Shown here piece by piece: positions 18,404 through 27,468 of a stretch of DNA of 64,000 bases (position 1 is its first letter; each line of letters opens with the position of its first letter). The stretch is from an uncultured Clostridia bacterium (lineage in GTDB: Bacteria > Bacillota > Clostridia > Christensenellales > UBA1242). The notes beneath the pieces are model-generated. The model was not told the DNA's origin and ran no database searches. It saw only the letters and a list, made by a program, of their open reading frames with translations. The stretch spans positions 1-64,000 of the forward strand of contig CAKVHI010000005.1 in assembly GCA_934747965.1 (NCBI GenBank), written 5' to 3'. The position numbers and the translations under genes were made by a program.

Positions 18404-18985
18404 ATGAGTAAAAAATCTAGTTTTATAACAATAATAACTCTTTGTGTTGTTTCAATGCTGTTATTAACACTTAACATAACTTTAGCACTGTTTGGCGACA
18501 AAATTGACAAAACAGGCATCGTGCAATTCAAACAACATAAACTTGATATTGAAATTGTCGATAATGATACCATTGTGTTATCAAAAGAGGAATTAACTAT
18601 CGGCACTCTAACAACGCGAAAAATAAATATAAAAAATCCAACAAATTCAACAAGTTGCGTGTTTAAAATTTGGCTAGAATTTTTTGTTGACGGAAATTTG
18701 GACAGCAATTATTTAATGCTTAATCTCGATGAAAATCTTTTTACAAAGTCAGAAGCGGGCGAATTGTTTTATAATGATGTTTTGTCTAGTGGCGGAAATT
18801 TATCTAATGTTGTTTTAACTTTTAAAGTAAATGAAAATGCCTTATCAAAAGACTATGAAGGTAAAAAATACAATTTAAAATTGTGCATAGAGTCTATTCA
18901 ATCAACAAAGATTGCTGTTCAAAATGAATGGAATAATAATTATCCTGTTAGTTGGTATGAAAAAGTTAAAAGCAAATTAGATTAA
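18404..18985 (+). CDS. TasA/camelysin-like protein 2 of the sipW operon
   Basis: A 193-residue exported protein beginning six bases after its neighbour. The hydrophobic segment at about 8-30 ends in TLALFGDK, again the A-x-F junction. A beta-rich body has TGIVQFKQHKLDIEI as its first strand, ITIGTLTTR-like strand spacing, a Cys pair (SCVFKIW, LKLCIES) and a closing PVSWYEKV. It is sequence-divergent from the preceding protein, so the two may have different roles (for example TasA and TapA in Bacillus). It is last in the operon; a strong terminator follows at 19064. Confidence 0.72.
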   Translation: MSKKSSFITIITLCVVSMLLLTLNITLALFGDKIDKTGIVQFKQHKLDIEIVDNDTIVLSKEELTIGTLTTRKINIKNPTNSTSCVFKIWLEFFVDGNLDSNYLMLNLDENLFTKSEAGELFYNDVLSSGGNLSNVVLTFKVNENALSKDYEGKKYNLKLCIESIQSTKIAVQNEWNNNYPVSWYEKVKSKLD

Positions 18986-19063
18986 AATTTATTAACTATA
19001 ATTTGGATTATCAATAACTCAAAATAAATTTTCTAATACCATGTGAATAAAAAATTTAAAATT

Positions 19064-19099
19064 AATTAGATAGATTTTGTACTCTATCTAATTTTTTTA
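19064..19099 (+). terminator. Terminator of the giant lipoprotein-sipW-tasA-like operon
   Basis: AATTAGATAG (19064-19073) pairs with CTATCTAATT (19084-19093), followed by seven T residues. Confidence 0.88.
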
Positions 19100-19128
19100 A
19101 CTAAAAATATAAAAATAATTCTTTTTTG

Positions 19129-19137
19129 TGATATAAT
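19129..19137 (+). promoter_or_regulatory. Extended -10 promoter of rmuC (leaderless)
   Basis: TG-A-TATAAT, six bases before the ATG at 19144. No clear -35 box and no ribosome binding site. Confidence 0.6.
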
Positions 19138-19143
19138 TAACAC

Positions 19144-20424
19144 ATGGATAAAATATTATTAATTTCTATTTTAATAATTTCAGTTTTAAGCATACTTGGA
19201 ATTATTTTGACTAACATTATTTTTATTAAAAAAAACAAATCAAGCACGATTGTCAGCACAAGTAGTGAGGAAGTTAAAGCGTTAAACTTTGAAATTCAAA
19301 AATTGTCTAGCATGATACTAGCATACAATCAAACAGTAACTGAAATAATAAAAAGTTATAGTGAATCGACAATCAAAAGCTTGAATAGCATAAGTGAAAA
19401 TCAGTTTGAAAGGCTAGAGAACTTAAACAAAAGAATTTTTGATTTAACTCAAAGTTTAGAGGCAAGACTTGAAAAAAATAGCAATGTTTTAGAAATGAGT
19501 TTGACTAATCTAAAGCAAAACAATGAACAGAAACTTGAGCAGATGAGATTGACAGTTGATGAAAAATTGAATGAAAGTTTGGAAAAACGCCTTAATGAAA
19601 GTTTTAACTTAATTTCCGAGCGTCTTGAAAATGTAAGTGCTGGCCTTGGAGAAATGCGAAGTTTGGCAGGAAGTGTGGGCGACCTTAAAAAGGTATTAAC
19701 AAATGTAAAAACACGAGGAACTTTTGGCGAAATTCAACTTGGCAATTTGCTTGAACAGATGCTTGCGCCAAATCAATTTAAAGCGAATGTTCAAATTAAG
19801 GATGACAAACGAGTTGATTTTGCGATAATTCTTCCCGGAAAGGATGAAAGCGAAGTTTTGCTTCCGATTGATGCGAAATTTCCTATTGAAGATTACAACA
19901 AAATTTTGGATGCTGAAAGCGTTGGGGATAGCGTGGCTATTAACACTCTTCAAAAAGCCTTAGAAAGAAGAATAAAAGAAGAAGCAAAAAAAATTAATGA
20001 AAAATATATTGTTGTTCCCAAAACAACAGACTTTGCAATTATGTATTTGCCTTTAGAAGGCTTGTATGGCGAAGCCATAAAACGAACAGGCTTGATTGAA
20101 GAACTTCAACGAGATTACAGAATTATTGTTTGTGGACCAACAACTCTATCTGCATTATTGAACAGTTTGCAAATGGGTTTTCAAACACTTGCTATTGAAA
20201 AACGCTCAAGTGAAATTTGGGCTTTATTATCGACATTTAAAAAAGAATTTGTAACTTTTGTCGATTTGCTAACAAAAACTCAAAAGAAAATTGATGAGGC
20301 GAGTGGAACTATTAATGATGCAACCAAAAAAACTCAAAAAATTCAAAAGCAACTTGATAAGGTCGTTTTGCTTGATAATAATATCGAAATTTTAGATACA
20401 CAAAAAAATGATGATAAAGATTAA
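19144..20424 (+). CDS. rmuC: RmuC-family DNA recombination protein
   Basis: This protein limits rearrangements at inverted repeats and belongs to the PD-(D/E)XK nuclease superfamily. It has 426 residues: an N-terminal membrane helix (1-25), a long coiled coil (about 35-175) and the RmuC domain (about 185-400). Family blocks are RGTFGEIQLGNLLEQML, KDDKRVDFAIILPG, LLPIDAKFPIEDY and IVCGPTTLSALLNSL. The DAKFP Asp and Lys are in the predicted active site. It is transcribed alone from an extended -10 promoter. Confidence 0.92.
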   Translation: MDKILLISILIISVLSILGIILTNIIFIKKNKSSTIVSTSSEEVKALNFEIQKLSSMILAYNQTVTEIIKSYSESTIKSLNSISENQFERLENLNKRIFDLTQSLEARLEKNSNVLEMSLTNLKQNNEQKLEQMRLTVDEKLNESLEKRLNESFNLISERLENVSAGLGEMRSLAGSVGDLKKVLTNVKTRGTFGEIQLGNLLEQMLAPNQFKANVQIKDDKRVDFAIILPGKDESEVLLPIDAKFPIEDYNKILDAESVGDSVAINTLQKALERRIKEEAKKINEKYIVVPKTTDFAIMYLPLEGLYGEAIKRTGLIEELQRDYRIIVCGPTTLSALLNSLQMGFQTLAIEKRSSEIWALLSTFKKEFVTFVDLLTKTQKKIDEASGTINDATKKTQKIQKQLDKVVLLDNNIEILDTQKNDDKD

Positions 20425-20438
20425 AATTTAAAAGAAGT

Positions 20439-20473
20439 CAAAAAGGAAATTAGAACCTAATTGGCTTTTTTGT
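20439..20473 (+). terminator. Terminator after rmuC
   Basis: Two-part stem: CAAAAAG with CTTTTTTG outside, AATTAG with CTAATT inside, separated by a GA/GG mismatch. Confidence 0.65.
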
Positions 20474-20529
20474 TTATTATTTAATAAAATTTTATATTTT
20501 TCACATACTAACCATAGGAGTATAAAATT

Positions 20530-22017
20530 ATGAAAACAAATAAAGTTATCAACATTTTAGTTACTATTACATCTATAATTTTGGTTGTTTTGTTAATTGT
20601 TTTGTTTGCACAAACTTTGCAAAGCAACAAAGATAATAACCAATCATTTAAAAATAATGTTGTCATTGGAGGAGTCAATGTTAAAGGACTAACGCGTTTG
20701 CAGGCTGAAAATAAAATAAACTCTTCTTTAAACGACAGAATTAAAAATTTGGTTATAACACTAAAATATAAAGACAAACAATGGAAGTATAATTCGGAAG
20801 ATTTAAAGGTTTCAAATAATATTCACACAGTTGTTGAACAGGCGTACAAATATACTCAACTTCAAAATGATGCAAAAAATAATATAAAATTAATTTCAAG
20901 TCAAGGTTATAATTATGATATTGCTTTTAATCATATTTTTGTTGATTTTAAGGATAAGGTTGAAGAAATTAAATCGGAAATTGAACAGCAACCTATTAAT
21001 AGTGAAGTGGAATTTATGCCAAACACAAAACAAATTTTTAACATAACAAAATGTCATAAAGGTTTAAAAATTGATGAAGAAAAACTTTATCAAGACATAG
21101 AAAATCAATTTAGCCAAACAAACGATATTATTGTTGAAATTAAAACAACAGAAGTAGAACCTGAAATTTGTGAAGATTACTATAATGATAAATTAAGTTT
21201 GCTTGGAGAATTTTCTACAGACCTATCAACAAGCAAGGGTGGAAGAAAGCATAATGTTTCACTTGCGTTAAGCAAGTTTAATGGAAAGATTATAGAACCA
21301 AATGAACAGGTAAGTTTTAATGCTGTTACCGGTCCGCAGACCGAGCAAACTGGCTATGAAAGTGCAATAGTGATTGTTAATGGTCAATATGTTGAAGGTG
21401 TTGGTGGCGGAATTTGTCAAGCATCAACAACCCTATATAATGCACTACTTTTAAGTGGAACAGAAATTGATGAAGTGCATAAACACACATTGCCTGTTGG
21501 TTATGTTGAACTAAGTTTGGATGCTATGGTTAATGAAGGCACAAGCGATTTAAGGTTTAAAAACATAAGTGATTCTCCTATATACATTCAAGCCTATGTT
21601 GAAGGGGATAGGGCATACGCAAAAGTTTATGGAAAACCCTTAGAAGAAGGAATTTCTTTTAAAAGAAGCGTTGAATATGTTAGAACAATTCCTCATAATG
21701 GCGACAAAGTTATTCAAGACACGAAAGGCGAATACGCAGGAAAGGTAACATATAAAGGTGAATATTACAGATTGAGTTATCCAAAAGAAGGTTACGAAGC
21801 AAAAGGATACCTAGAGAAATATATTAATGGTGAATTTGTTAGCAAAGAAATGGTAAGACATGAAATTTATGAACCTAAACAAGGAATTGTTATAGAAGGA
21901 GTTAAAGAACCACCTAAGGATGAAGAGGTAAATAGTGAAACTCAAATTATACCGCCTCAAATTGAAGTTGAATCATTTAATCAATTTAATTCATACTGCG
22001 CAGGTTTTGAACAATAA
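20530..22017 (+). CDS. VanW family protein with PG-binding-4-like domains
   Basis: A 495-residue membrane-anchored wall protein. One TM helix at about 7-28 is followed by tandem PG_binding_4-type modules (GGVNVKGLTRLQAENKI, residues about 45-215). The VanW domain spans about 215-365 with its hallmarks: FSTDLSTSKGGRKHNVSLAL, GGGICQASTTLYNA, and HKHTLPVGYV. A G5-like beta domain follows, with an acidic tail. Despite the name, such genes are common in Clostridia outside vancomycin clusters and do not indicate resistance. AGGAG lies 12 bases before the ATG. It is single-gene. Confidence 0.9.
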   Translation: MKTNKVINILVTITSIILVVLLIVLFAQTLQSNKDNNQSFKNNVVIGGVNVKGLTRLQAENKINSSLNDRIKNLVITLKYKDKQWKYNSEDLKVSNNIHTVVEQAYKYTQLQNDAKNNIKLISSQGYNYDIAFNHIFVDFKDKVEEIKSEIEQQPINSEVEFMPNTKQIFNITKCHKGLKIDEEKLYQDIENQFSQTNDIIVEIKTTEVEPEICEDYYNDKLSLLGEFSTDLSTSKGGRKHNVSLALSKFNGKIIEPNEQVSFNAVTGPQTEQTGYESAIVIVNGQYVEGVGGGICQASTTLYNALLLSGTEIDEVHKHTLPVGYVELSLDAMVNEGTSDLRFKNISDSPIYIQAYVEGDRAYAKVYGKPLEEGISFKRSVEYVRTIPHNGDKVIQDTKGEYAGKVTYKGEYYRLSYPKEGYEAKGYLEKYINGEFVSKEMVRHEIYEPKQGIVIEGVKEPPKDEEVNSETQIIPPQIEVESFNQFNSYCAGFEQ

Positions 22018-22369
22018 TTTAATTTAGTGTGTATGCAAACTAATGCATAAATATAATTTTAAGTCAAAACAAATGTGGATAAGTGGATAATTCATGTATA
22101 TAAATTAACAAAAATGCATAAAATCACATAAATTTCCGTTAATTTTATAAATATTCATTGAAATTAATAATTATTAAGTGTGTAAATGTGGATAACTTAT
22201 GTGATTTGCAAAAAAAGCCTTTAAAATAAACGCTTTTATAAAAATGTATAAAATTTCACAAAAAATCTTTATTCATTTTTTACAAAAATAAAATACTATT
22301 ATAAAAATTTTTTATTTTTGTAAAATAAAAAACATATTGAAAATGTAAATTCAATATGTTTTTTTATCC
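22018..22369. other. Non-coding region with DnaA boxes and an inverted repeat
   Basis: About 350 AT-rich bases without a gene. TGTGGATAA, the perfect DnaA box, occurs at 22074-22082 and 22187-22195. A one-mismatch copy, AGTGGATAA, overlaps the first at 22082-22090. AAATCACATAA (22121-22131) is repeated inverted at 22197-22207. ATGCATAAA-type motifs recur at 22042 and 22113. This could be part of a replication origin or a DnaA-binding regulatory or titration site. Confidence 0.55.
22327..22366. terminator. Bidirectional terminator
   Basis: AAAAAACATATTGA pairs with TCAATATGTTTTTT over a 10-base loop. It lies just past the nucleoside hydrolase stop. Confidence 0.8.
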
Positions 22370-23296
22370 TTAAATATTCACAATATCACTATCTTTAATG
22401 TTTTTTAAATTTTCAATAAATTTCTTAAAAAACAAATCTCTATCTGTTTGTTCAACGAAAGTAATGTTTCCATTTGGGTTTTCGGTTATTGTGGTTTTTC
22501 CGGGGTTGTCATTTAAGTCAACTTCAATATCGCATTTTGAGGTTTTAAATATTTCTGGATAAAGAAGATAAATAACTGCACTCAAATCGTTTGTTTCTGT
22601 AGCATTTAAAATTACATCGCTTTTATAGCCCTCAAACATTTTTGCCAAAAACTTGCCTGTTTTGTTGGTATTTTTTATTTCTTTAATTTGGTCGGAAGAA
22701 AAATATGCGTTATATCTTCCTATTTCGCTAGGCATAATTGTTTTTTTAACTTTTGATTTCATAACGATATCGGCTGCCTCAGGGTCGCATGAGATGTTGA
22801 ATGAAACATGAGGTTTTGTGTTAGGTCTTCCGTAAGGAGAGCCACCCTCAAAAATAATTTCATTAATCATATCTTGCACTTCGGGGTGTTTTTCAAAAAG
22901 CAAACCTAAATTTGTTTGTGGGGCAAGTTCAAGAATTGTTATGTTGCCAGCATTTTGTTTTATTGTTTCAAACATAGTTTCAACAACATCTTCAGAGCAA
23001 GGTTTAAGATTTGTTTTTGTTGGAATAAAACCACCCAGTCCTTCTTCGCCATGAACAGAGATTGCATTTTTGTTTTCTCTGAGAATTGGTTTTAAACTTC
23101 CTTTGCAAACTTGAATATCTTTTCCGAATTTTTCAACCAAAAACAACGCATTTCTTGTGGTTTTTTCAAGTCCTACATTGCCTGCTGTGGTTGTTATTAA
23201 TTTTATGTCTAAATTTTTGTTAAACATAGCAAGGATTATAGCGGTTGCATCATCAACTCCGGGGTCGGTGTCTATTATTAGGTTTATTGTTTTCAT
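22370..23296 (-). CDS. Inosine-uridine type nucleoside hydrolase
   Basis: This enzyme cleaves ribonucleosides into base and ribose for purine/pyrimidine salvage. It has 308 residues, the family's normal length. The calcium-binding signature DTDPGVDDA is at residues 8-16, a second Asp region is NISCDPEAADIV, and the THxN-equivalent loop near the ribose pocket is less conserved. Substrate range cannot be read from the sequence. It is second in a two-gene operon, 18 bases after the walJ-like gene. Confidence 0.9.
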   Translation of the reverse strand: MKTINLIIDTDPGVDDATAIILAMFNKNLDIKLITTTAGNVGLEKTTRNALFLVEKFGKDIQVCKGSLKPILRENKNAISVHGEEGLGGFIPTKTNLKPCSEDVVETMFETIKQNAGNITILELAPQTNLGLLFEKHPEVQDMINEIIFEGGSPYGRPNTKPHVSFNISCDPEAADIVMKSKVKKTIMPSEIGRYNAYFSSDQIKEIKNTNKTGKFLAKMFEGYKSDVILNATETNDLSAVIYLLYPEIFKTSKCDIEVDLNDNPGKTTITENPNGNITFVEQTDRDLFFKKFIENLKNIKDSDIVNI

Positions 23297-23314
23297 AGTT
23301 TTGTCCTTTTGTTA

Positions 23315-24112
23315 TTATTTTTTTGAAATGTTAAAAATTGTTCCTATTTTGTATTGACTTGCCACATCAATAAAAATGTCTTTACCTTCAACAATATCTT
23401 TTTTGTTTAATTCTTTTTTAATATAATTATATGCAAGGCTTGGAGAATTGTTTTCTTCGCTTAAATGCGATAACACAACCTGACTAACCTTGTTATAAGT
23501 TAAGTTTTCAATAATTTCTTCGCAAGTTTTGTTGCTCAGATGTCCCTTATCGCCCAAAATTCTTCGTTTCAAAAAAACGGGATAATTTTGATTGTCTAAA
23601 AGCAAGTCAACATCGTGGTTCGATTCAAGATAAACGAGATTGCTATAGTCAAGATGATTTATTATGTTTGAATCTGTTTTGCCCAAATCAGTAGAGATTG
23701 AAACTTTTGCATCTAAACTTTTAATCGAAAAGCCGTTGCAGTGCTTGCTGTCGTGGCTTTGCTTAAAGTTTTCTACTAGTAAATCATTAATTGATATATT
23801 TTCGTTGTCCTTAAAAGTTGTTACATTTTTAAGTGAGTTTTTTAATTTTTGATTTGCAGGGTTGATGCAATCATCGTGTATAAAAATTTTAGGATTATAA
23901 TGTTTCAAAAAATTAACTAATCCCTTAATATGGTCATCATGTTCATGTGTTATAAATATGGCATCAATATCGTTTGGGTTAATTTTCAACAATTCTAGTT
24001 TCGCCAACAATTCTTTTTCGCAAATTCCAAGGTCTACTAAAATTTTTGTTTTATCAGTTGAAATTAAGTAACTATTTCCTTTACTGCCACTTGCTAAACT
24101 TACTGCTTTCAT
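23315..24112 (-). CDS. walJ: WalJ/YycJ-like metallo-beta-lactamase-fold hydrolase
   Basis: A 265-residue cytosolic hydrolase of the YycJ family, linked in Bacillus to the WalRK wall-homeostasis cluster and to mutation avoidance. Metal ligands are in ITHEHDDHIKG (residues about 53-63), with further ligands in SISTDLG and VYLESNHD and the late His in VVLSHLSEENNS. It starts with the conserved SLASGSKGNSYLI. No walR or walK lies nearby. An extended -10 (TGATATAAT) is nine bases before the ATG, so the leader would be only about three bases. Confidence 0.88.
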   Translation of the reverse strand: MKAVSLASGSKGNSYLISTDKTKILVDLGICEKELLAKLELLKINPNDIDAIFITHEHDDHIKGLVNFLKHYNPKIFIHDDCINPANQKLKNSLKNVTTFKDNENISINDLLVENFKQSHDSKHCNGFSIKSLDAKVSISTDLGKTDSNIINHLDYSNLVYLESNHDVDLLLDNQNYPVFLKRRILGDKGHLSNKTCEEIIENLTYNKVSQVVLSHLSEENNSPSLAYNYIKKELNKKDIVEGKDIFIDVASQYKIGTIFNISKK

Positions 24113-24227
24113 AGGGAAATTATTATATCAAAAAAATTGTAAAAAATCAACATTCAATAAATATTTTTTTTACATCAAAATATTTACAAAAATTTTTAAA
24201 TATGATATACTAAATAAAGAGGTGAAT

Positions 24228-24617
24228 ATGTCAACAGTAAATAAAAAATTTGGCGATGATGTTATTGTTCATTGGAAAGATAGAAAAAGAAATTTTGGAA
24301 TGCCACTTTCTTTCACTCAATATTATATATTGGAAAAGGAAGGTGAATGGCTTAAACTTTTTTGTGAAACAGGGTTTTTAAGTTCACATTTTGAAGAAGT
24401 GCAACTATATAAAGTTGAAGATTTTTCAATCAATCAAACCTTGGGCGACAAAATGTTTGGGGTTGGCACAATCACAGTAAAAAGCAGTGATAAAACAGCA
24501 CCTGTGTTTAAAATTTTAAGAGTTAAACAGCCATATAAAGTTTATGATTTGATTGCAAAACTTGTTGCGCGAGATAGGCGGGATAGAAATTTCCGTTGGG
24601 GCGAATTTCAAGGTTAA
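24228..24617 (+). CDS. Bacterial PH-domain (bPH2-like) protein
   Basis: A soluble protein of 129 residues with the short bacterial PH-like fold. MPLSFTQYYILEKEGEWLKL, a FEEVQLYKVEDFSINQTLGD strand pair and MFGVGTITVKSSDK, followed by an amphipathic helix, match a stand-alone PH family widespread in Firmicutes. Ligand and role are unknown. GTG at 24222 is an alternative start; the ATG is preferred because AGAGGTG then sits at normal spacing. Flanked by its own terminator. Confidence 0.75.
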   Translation: MSTVNKKFGDDVIVHWKDRKRNFGMPLSFTQYYILEKEGEWLKLFCETGFLSSHFEEVQLYKVEDFSINQTLGDKMFGVGTITVKSSDKTAPVFKILRVKQPYKVYDLIAKLVARDRRDRNFRWGEFQG

Positions 24618-24628
24618 TATTTATTTTA

Positions 24629-24660
24629 AAAAAGAGCATATTGATTAATGCTCTTTTTTA
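24629..24660. terminator. Bidirectional terminator
   Basis: AAAAAGAGCAT (24629-24639) pairs with ATGCTCTTTTT (24648-24658), between convergent genes. Confidence 0.85.
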
Positions 24661-24693
24661 ATTATTATTTTTTCACAAAACAAAGTGAACAAA

Positions 24694-25272
24694 TTAAATC
24701 AAATCATTTTCATTTGGTGGAATTATTTTAACTTCATCAAAATCATTACTGTTATTACTATCTTCCAAACTTTGTTGAGAAACAATTTCTTTGCTTTCTT
24801 CTTCAAGTTTATGTTTTTCTTCCTCAATTTTTTGTTTTTGTGCTTTTTTTGCTTTAATGTTTTCAACCATAGTATTTACCGTTCTTGGCAATTTTCTTAT
24901 CAATTTTAAAAGTGCATTAAAACAAGCCAAAACAAAACTTTCAAGCAACAATATGCTATAGCCAACTGTTAAATTGGCGTTTGTTGGAAGAAAGACTATT
25001 GCAGGAATCAAAAGCATAAAAAAGGCAATGAAACCTAAAAATTCTTGAATAGAAACAAGTGTAAATTCGTTTTTAAACAAATTGAAAATTCCGATTGCTG
25101 AAATCAAAACCACACATACCGAAAAAATGACAATAGAAATAAAGTATAAAATTTTTAATAAAATTGTGGTTTCGCCAAAAAAATTGACATTAACAAATGG
25201 CAATATTAAAGTTATTAAACTTATTAATGCTAAACAAAACATAAAAGTGCTTAAACATTTTTTATTATACAT
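24694..25272 (-). CDS. Integral membrane protein with charged C-terminal tail
   Basis: A 192-residue protein with about four membrane segments in the first 115 residues, then a Lys-rich juxtamembrane stretch (KLIRKLPRTVNTMVENIKAK), a short Glu/Lys coiled coil and an acidic Ser/Asn tail, probably cytoplasmic. No family is recognised. GAGGTG stands before the ATG. It is single-gene and divergent from gyrB, with no functional clue from context. Confidence 0.65.
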   Translation of the reverse strand: MYNKKCLSTFMFCLALISLITLILPFVNVNFFGETTILLKILYFISIVIFSVCVVLISAIGIFNLFKNEFTLVSIQEFLGFIAFFMLLIPAIVFLPTNANLTVGYSILLLESFVLACFNALLKLIRKLPRTVNTMVENIKAKKAQKQKIEEEKHKLEEESKEIVSQQSLEDSNNSNDFDEVKIIPPNENDLI

Positions 25273-25479
25273 AACTGCACCTCGAATATAAAAAATAATC
25301 TATCACAATTAGCAAAAAAAATCAAGTTGCAACTAAGAAATTTTTATTTTAAATTAAAAAAGTTTAAAATATCTTAAAATTTTTAATTTAAAGCATTATT
25401 TTGCCATTATTTAATAGTTTTTTAAAATTTACAGAAATTTACTTATAAAATAAATAAACTTTAAATTTGGTCTTTTTAA

Positions 25480-25508
25480 TTGACAAATATATATATGATA
25501 TATATAAT
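25480..25508 (+). promoter_or_regulatory. gyrBA promoter
   Basis: Perfect TTGACA (25480-25485), 17 bases, perfect TATAAT (25503-25508) in a TA-alternating tract. A 16-base leader carries AAGGAG. Confidence 0.85.
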
Positions 25509-25530
25509 ATTATATATATAAGGAGATATT

Positions 25531-27459
25531 ATGGACGAGCAAAACGAATTGATTAAAAGCAAACATTATAATGAACAAGACATTCAAGTTTTGGAAGGTC
25601 TTGACCCAGTAAGAAAAAGACCAGGTATGTATATAGGCTCTACTGATGAGAGAGGGCTTCATCATTTAATAACCGAAGTTGTTGACAACTCTATTGATGA
25701 GGCACTTGCGGGGTTTTGTGATAAAATTAGCGTAACTTTTTTGCCTGACGGAATGTGTAAAGTTACAGATAATGGAAGGGGTATTCCAACTGGGATGCAC
25801 AGAACAGAACATAAAAGTGCAGTTGAAGTTGTTTTAACAAAACTTCATGCGGGCGGAAAGTTTGGTGGCGAAGGCTACAAAATTTCGGGCGGTTTGCATG
25901 GCGTTGGCTTGAGTTGCGTTAATGCTTTAAGCTCTTATCTTCAAGTTGATGTTTATCAAAATGGGCATCATTATTATCAAGAATATAAGCGAGGCATTCC
26001 TCAAGCCCCACTTAAAATTATTGATGATGTTAACTACACAGGCACAACAATAACATTTCTTCCTGATAGTGAAATTTTTGAAACAACTAACTTTAATTAT
26101 GAAACTATGCGTTCAAGATTTCGTGAAATTGCCTTTTTAAACAAGGGTTTAATTTTGTCGATTGAAGACCAAAGGGTCGAGCCCGTAAAAAAAGACACTT
26201 TCCAGTTTAATGGCGGAATTATAGAGTTTGTTGATTATCTTAACAAAAACAAAACTTGTTTGTTTGCTAGCCCAATTTATATAAACAAAACAACTGAAAA
26301 AAATCAAGTTGAAATTGCAATGCAATATAACGACACATATACAGAAACAATTTATGCTTACGCGAACAACATAAACACCGAAGAAGGTGGCACACATCTT
26401 GTTGGCTTTAAAAATAGTTTAACAAAGCTTATAAATGATTACGGAAAGAAATCTGGAATTTTGAAAGGCGATGACAAGTTGTCGGGCGATGATGTGCGTG
26501 AAGGCTTGACGGCGATTATCAGTGTTAAACTTACAGACCCTCAATTTGAAGGCCAAACAAAAACAAAACTTGGCAACAGTGAAATGCGTACGATTGTTGA
26601 AAATGCAATGCAACAAGGTTTTGGCGACTTTTTGGAAGAAAACCCCGCAGTGGCAAAAGAATTGGTTTTAAGGTGTGTTACAAGTCAAAAGGCGCGTGAT
26701 GCAGCAAGAAGGGCAAGAGAAGAAACAAGACGAAAAGGTGCATTAGAAAACACAACTCTTCCTGGAAAACTTGCAGACTGCAGTGAAAAAGACCCTAAAT
26801 TTTGCGAAATCTATTTGGTTGAAGGTGATTCGGCTGGTGGAAGTGCAAAAAGCGGAAGGGATAGAAGATTTCAAGCGATATTGCCACTTAGAGGTAAAAT
26901 TTTGAATGTTGAAAAGGCAAGACTCGGAAGAATTTTATCAAATGAAGAAATTAAATCTATGATAACAGCGTTCGGTGCCGGTATTCATGAAAATTATGAT
27001 GAAACAAAATTAAGATATAACAAAATTATTTGCATGACAGATGCCGATGTTGATGGTGCACATATCAGAATTTTGCTTTTGACATTCTTTTTTAGGTTTA
27101 TGCGACCTTTAATTGAAAACGGGCATGTTTATATTGCAAAACCACCACTATATAAAGTTACAAAAAACAAAAAAGATTATTATTTTTATACTGATGAAGA
27201 ATTGAATGAATTTACAAAGCAAATGGATAATCGAAGTTTTCAACAACAACGATATAAAGGTTTAGGAGAAATGAGTGCAGAACAACTTTGGGAAACAACC
27301 ATGAGTCCACAGCACAGAACACTTCAAAAGGTTGAAATGCAAGATGCTGTTGAAGCAGACAGAATATTTACAACTTTGATGGGGGAAGAACCTGAACTTA
27401 GAAGAGCATTTATTGAAGAAAATAATAATCTAGTTAGCGATAGCGATTTGGATATTTAG
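25531..27459 (+). CDS. gyrB: DNA gyrase subunit B
   Basis: The ATPase subunit of gyrase, which adds negative supercoils. At 642 residues it is the typical Gram-positive length. GHKL ATPase motifs: EVVDNSIDEALAG, DNGRGIP and GLHGVGLSCVNAL. TOPRIM motifs: EGDSAGGSAKSGRDR from residue 431 and DADVDGAHI from residue 504, followed by QRYKGLGEM. It is the first gene of gyrB-gyrA-membrane protein, nine bases before gyrA. The alternating-TA promoter may respond to supercoiling, but that is inference. Confidence 0.97.
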   Translation: MDEQNELIKSKHYNEQDIQVLEGLDPVRKRPGMYIGSTDERGLHHLITEVVDNSIDEALAGFCDKISVTFLPDGMCKVTDNGRGIPTGMHRTEHKSAVEVVLTKLHAGGKFGGEGYKISGGLHGVGLSCVNALSSYLQVDVYQNGHHYYQEYKRGIPQAPLKIIDDVNYTGTTITFLPDSEIFETTNFNYETMRSRFREIAFLNKGLILSIEDQRVEPVKKDTFQFNGGIIEFVDYLNKNKTCLFASPIYINKTTEKNQVEIAMQYNDTYTETIYAYANNINTEEGGTHLVGFKNSLTKLINDYGKKSGILKGDDKLSGDDVREGLTAIISVKLTDPQFEGQTKTKLGNSEMRTIVENAMQQGFGDFLEENPAVAKELVLRCVTSQKARDAARRAREETRRKGALENTTLPGKLADCSEKDPKFCEIYLVEGDSAGGSAKSGRDRRFQAILPLRGKILNVEKARLGRILSNEEIKSMITAFGAGIHENYDETKLRYNKIICMTDADVDGAHIRILLLTFFFRFMRPLIENGHVYIAKPPLYKVTKNKKDYYFYTDEELNEFTKQMDNRSFQQQRYKGLGEMSAEQLWETTMSPQHRTLQKVEMQDAVEADRIFTTLMGEEPELRRAFIEENNNLVSDSDLDI

Positions 27460-27468
27460 GAGTAAGTA

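Noticed and set aside
20530..22017. Vancomycin resistance gene
   Set aside because: VanW-domain proteins are common in Clostridia; no vanHAX or vanRS genes are present.
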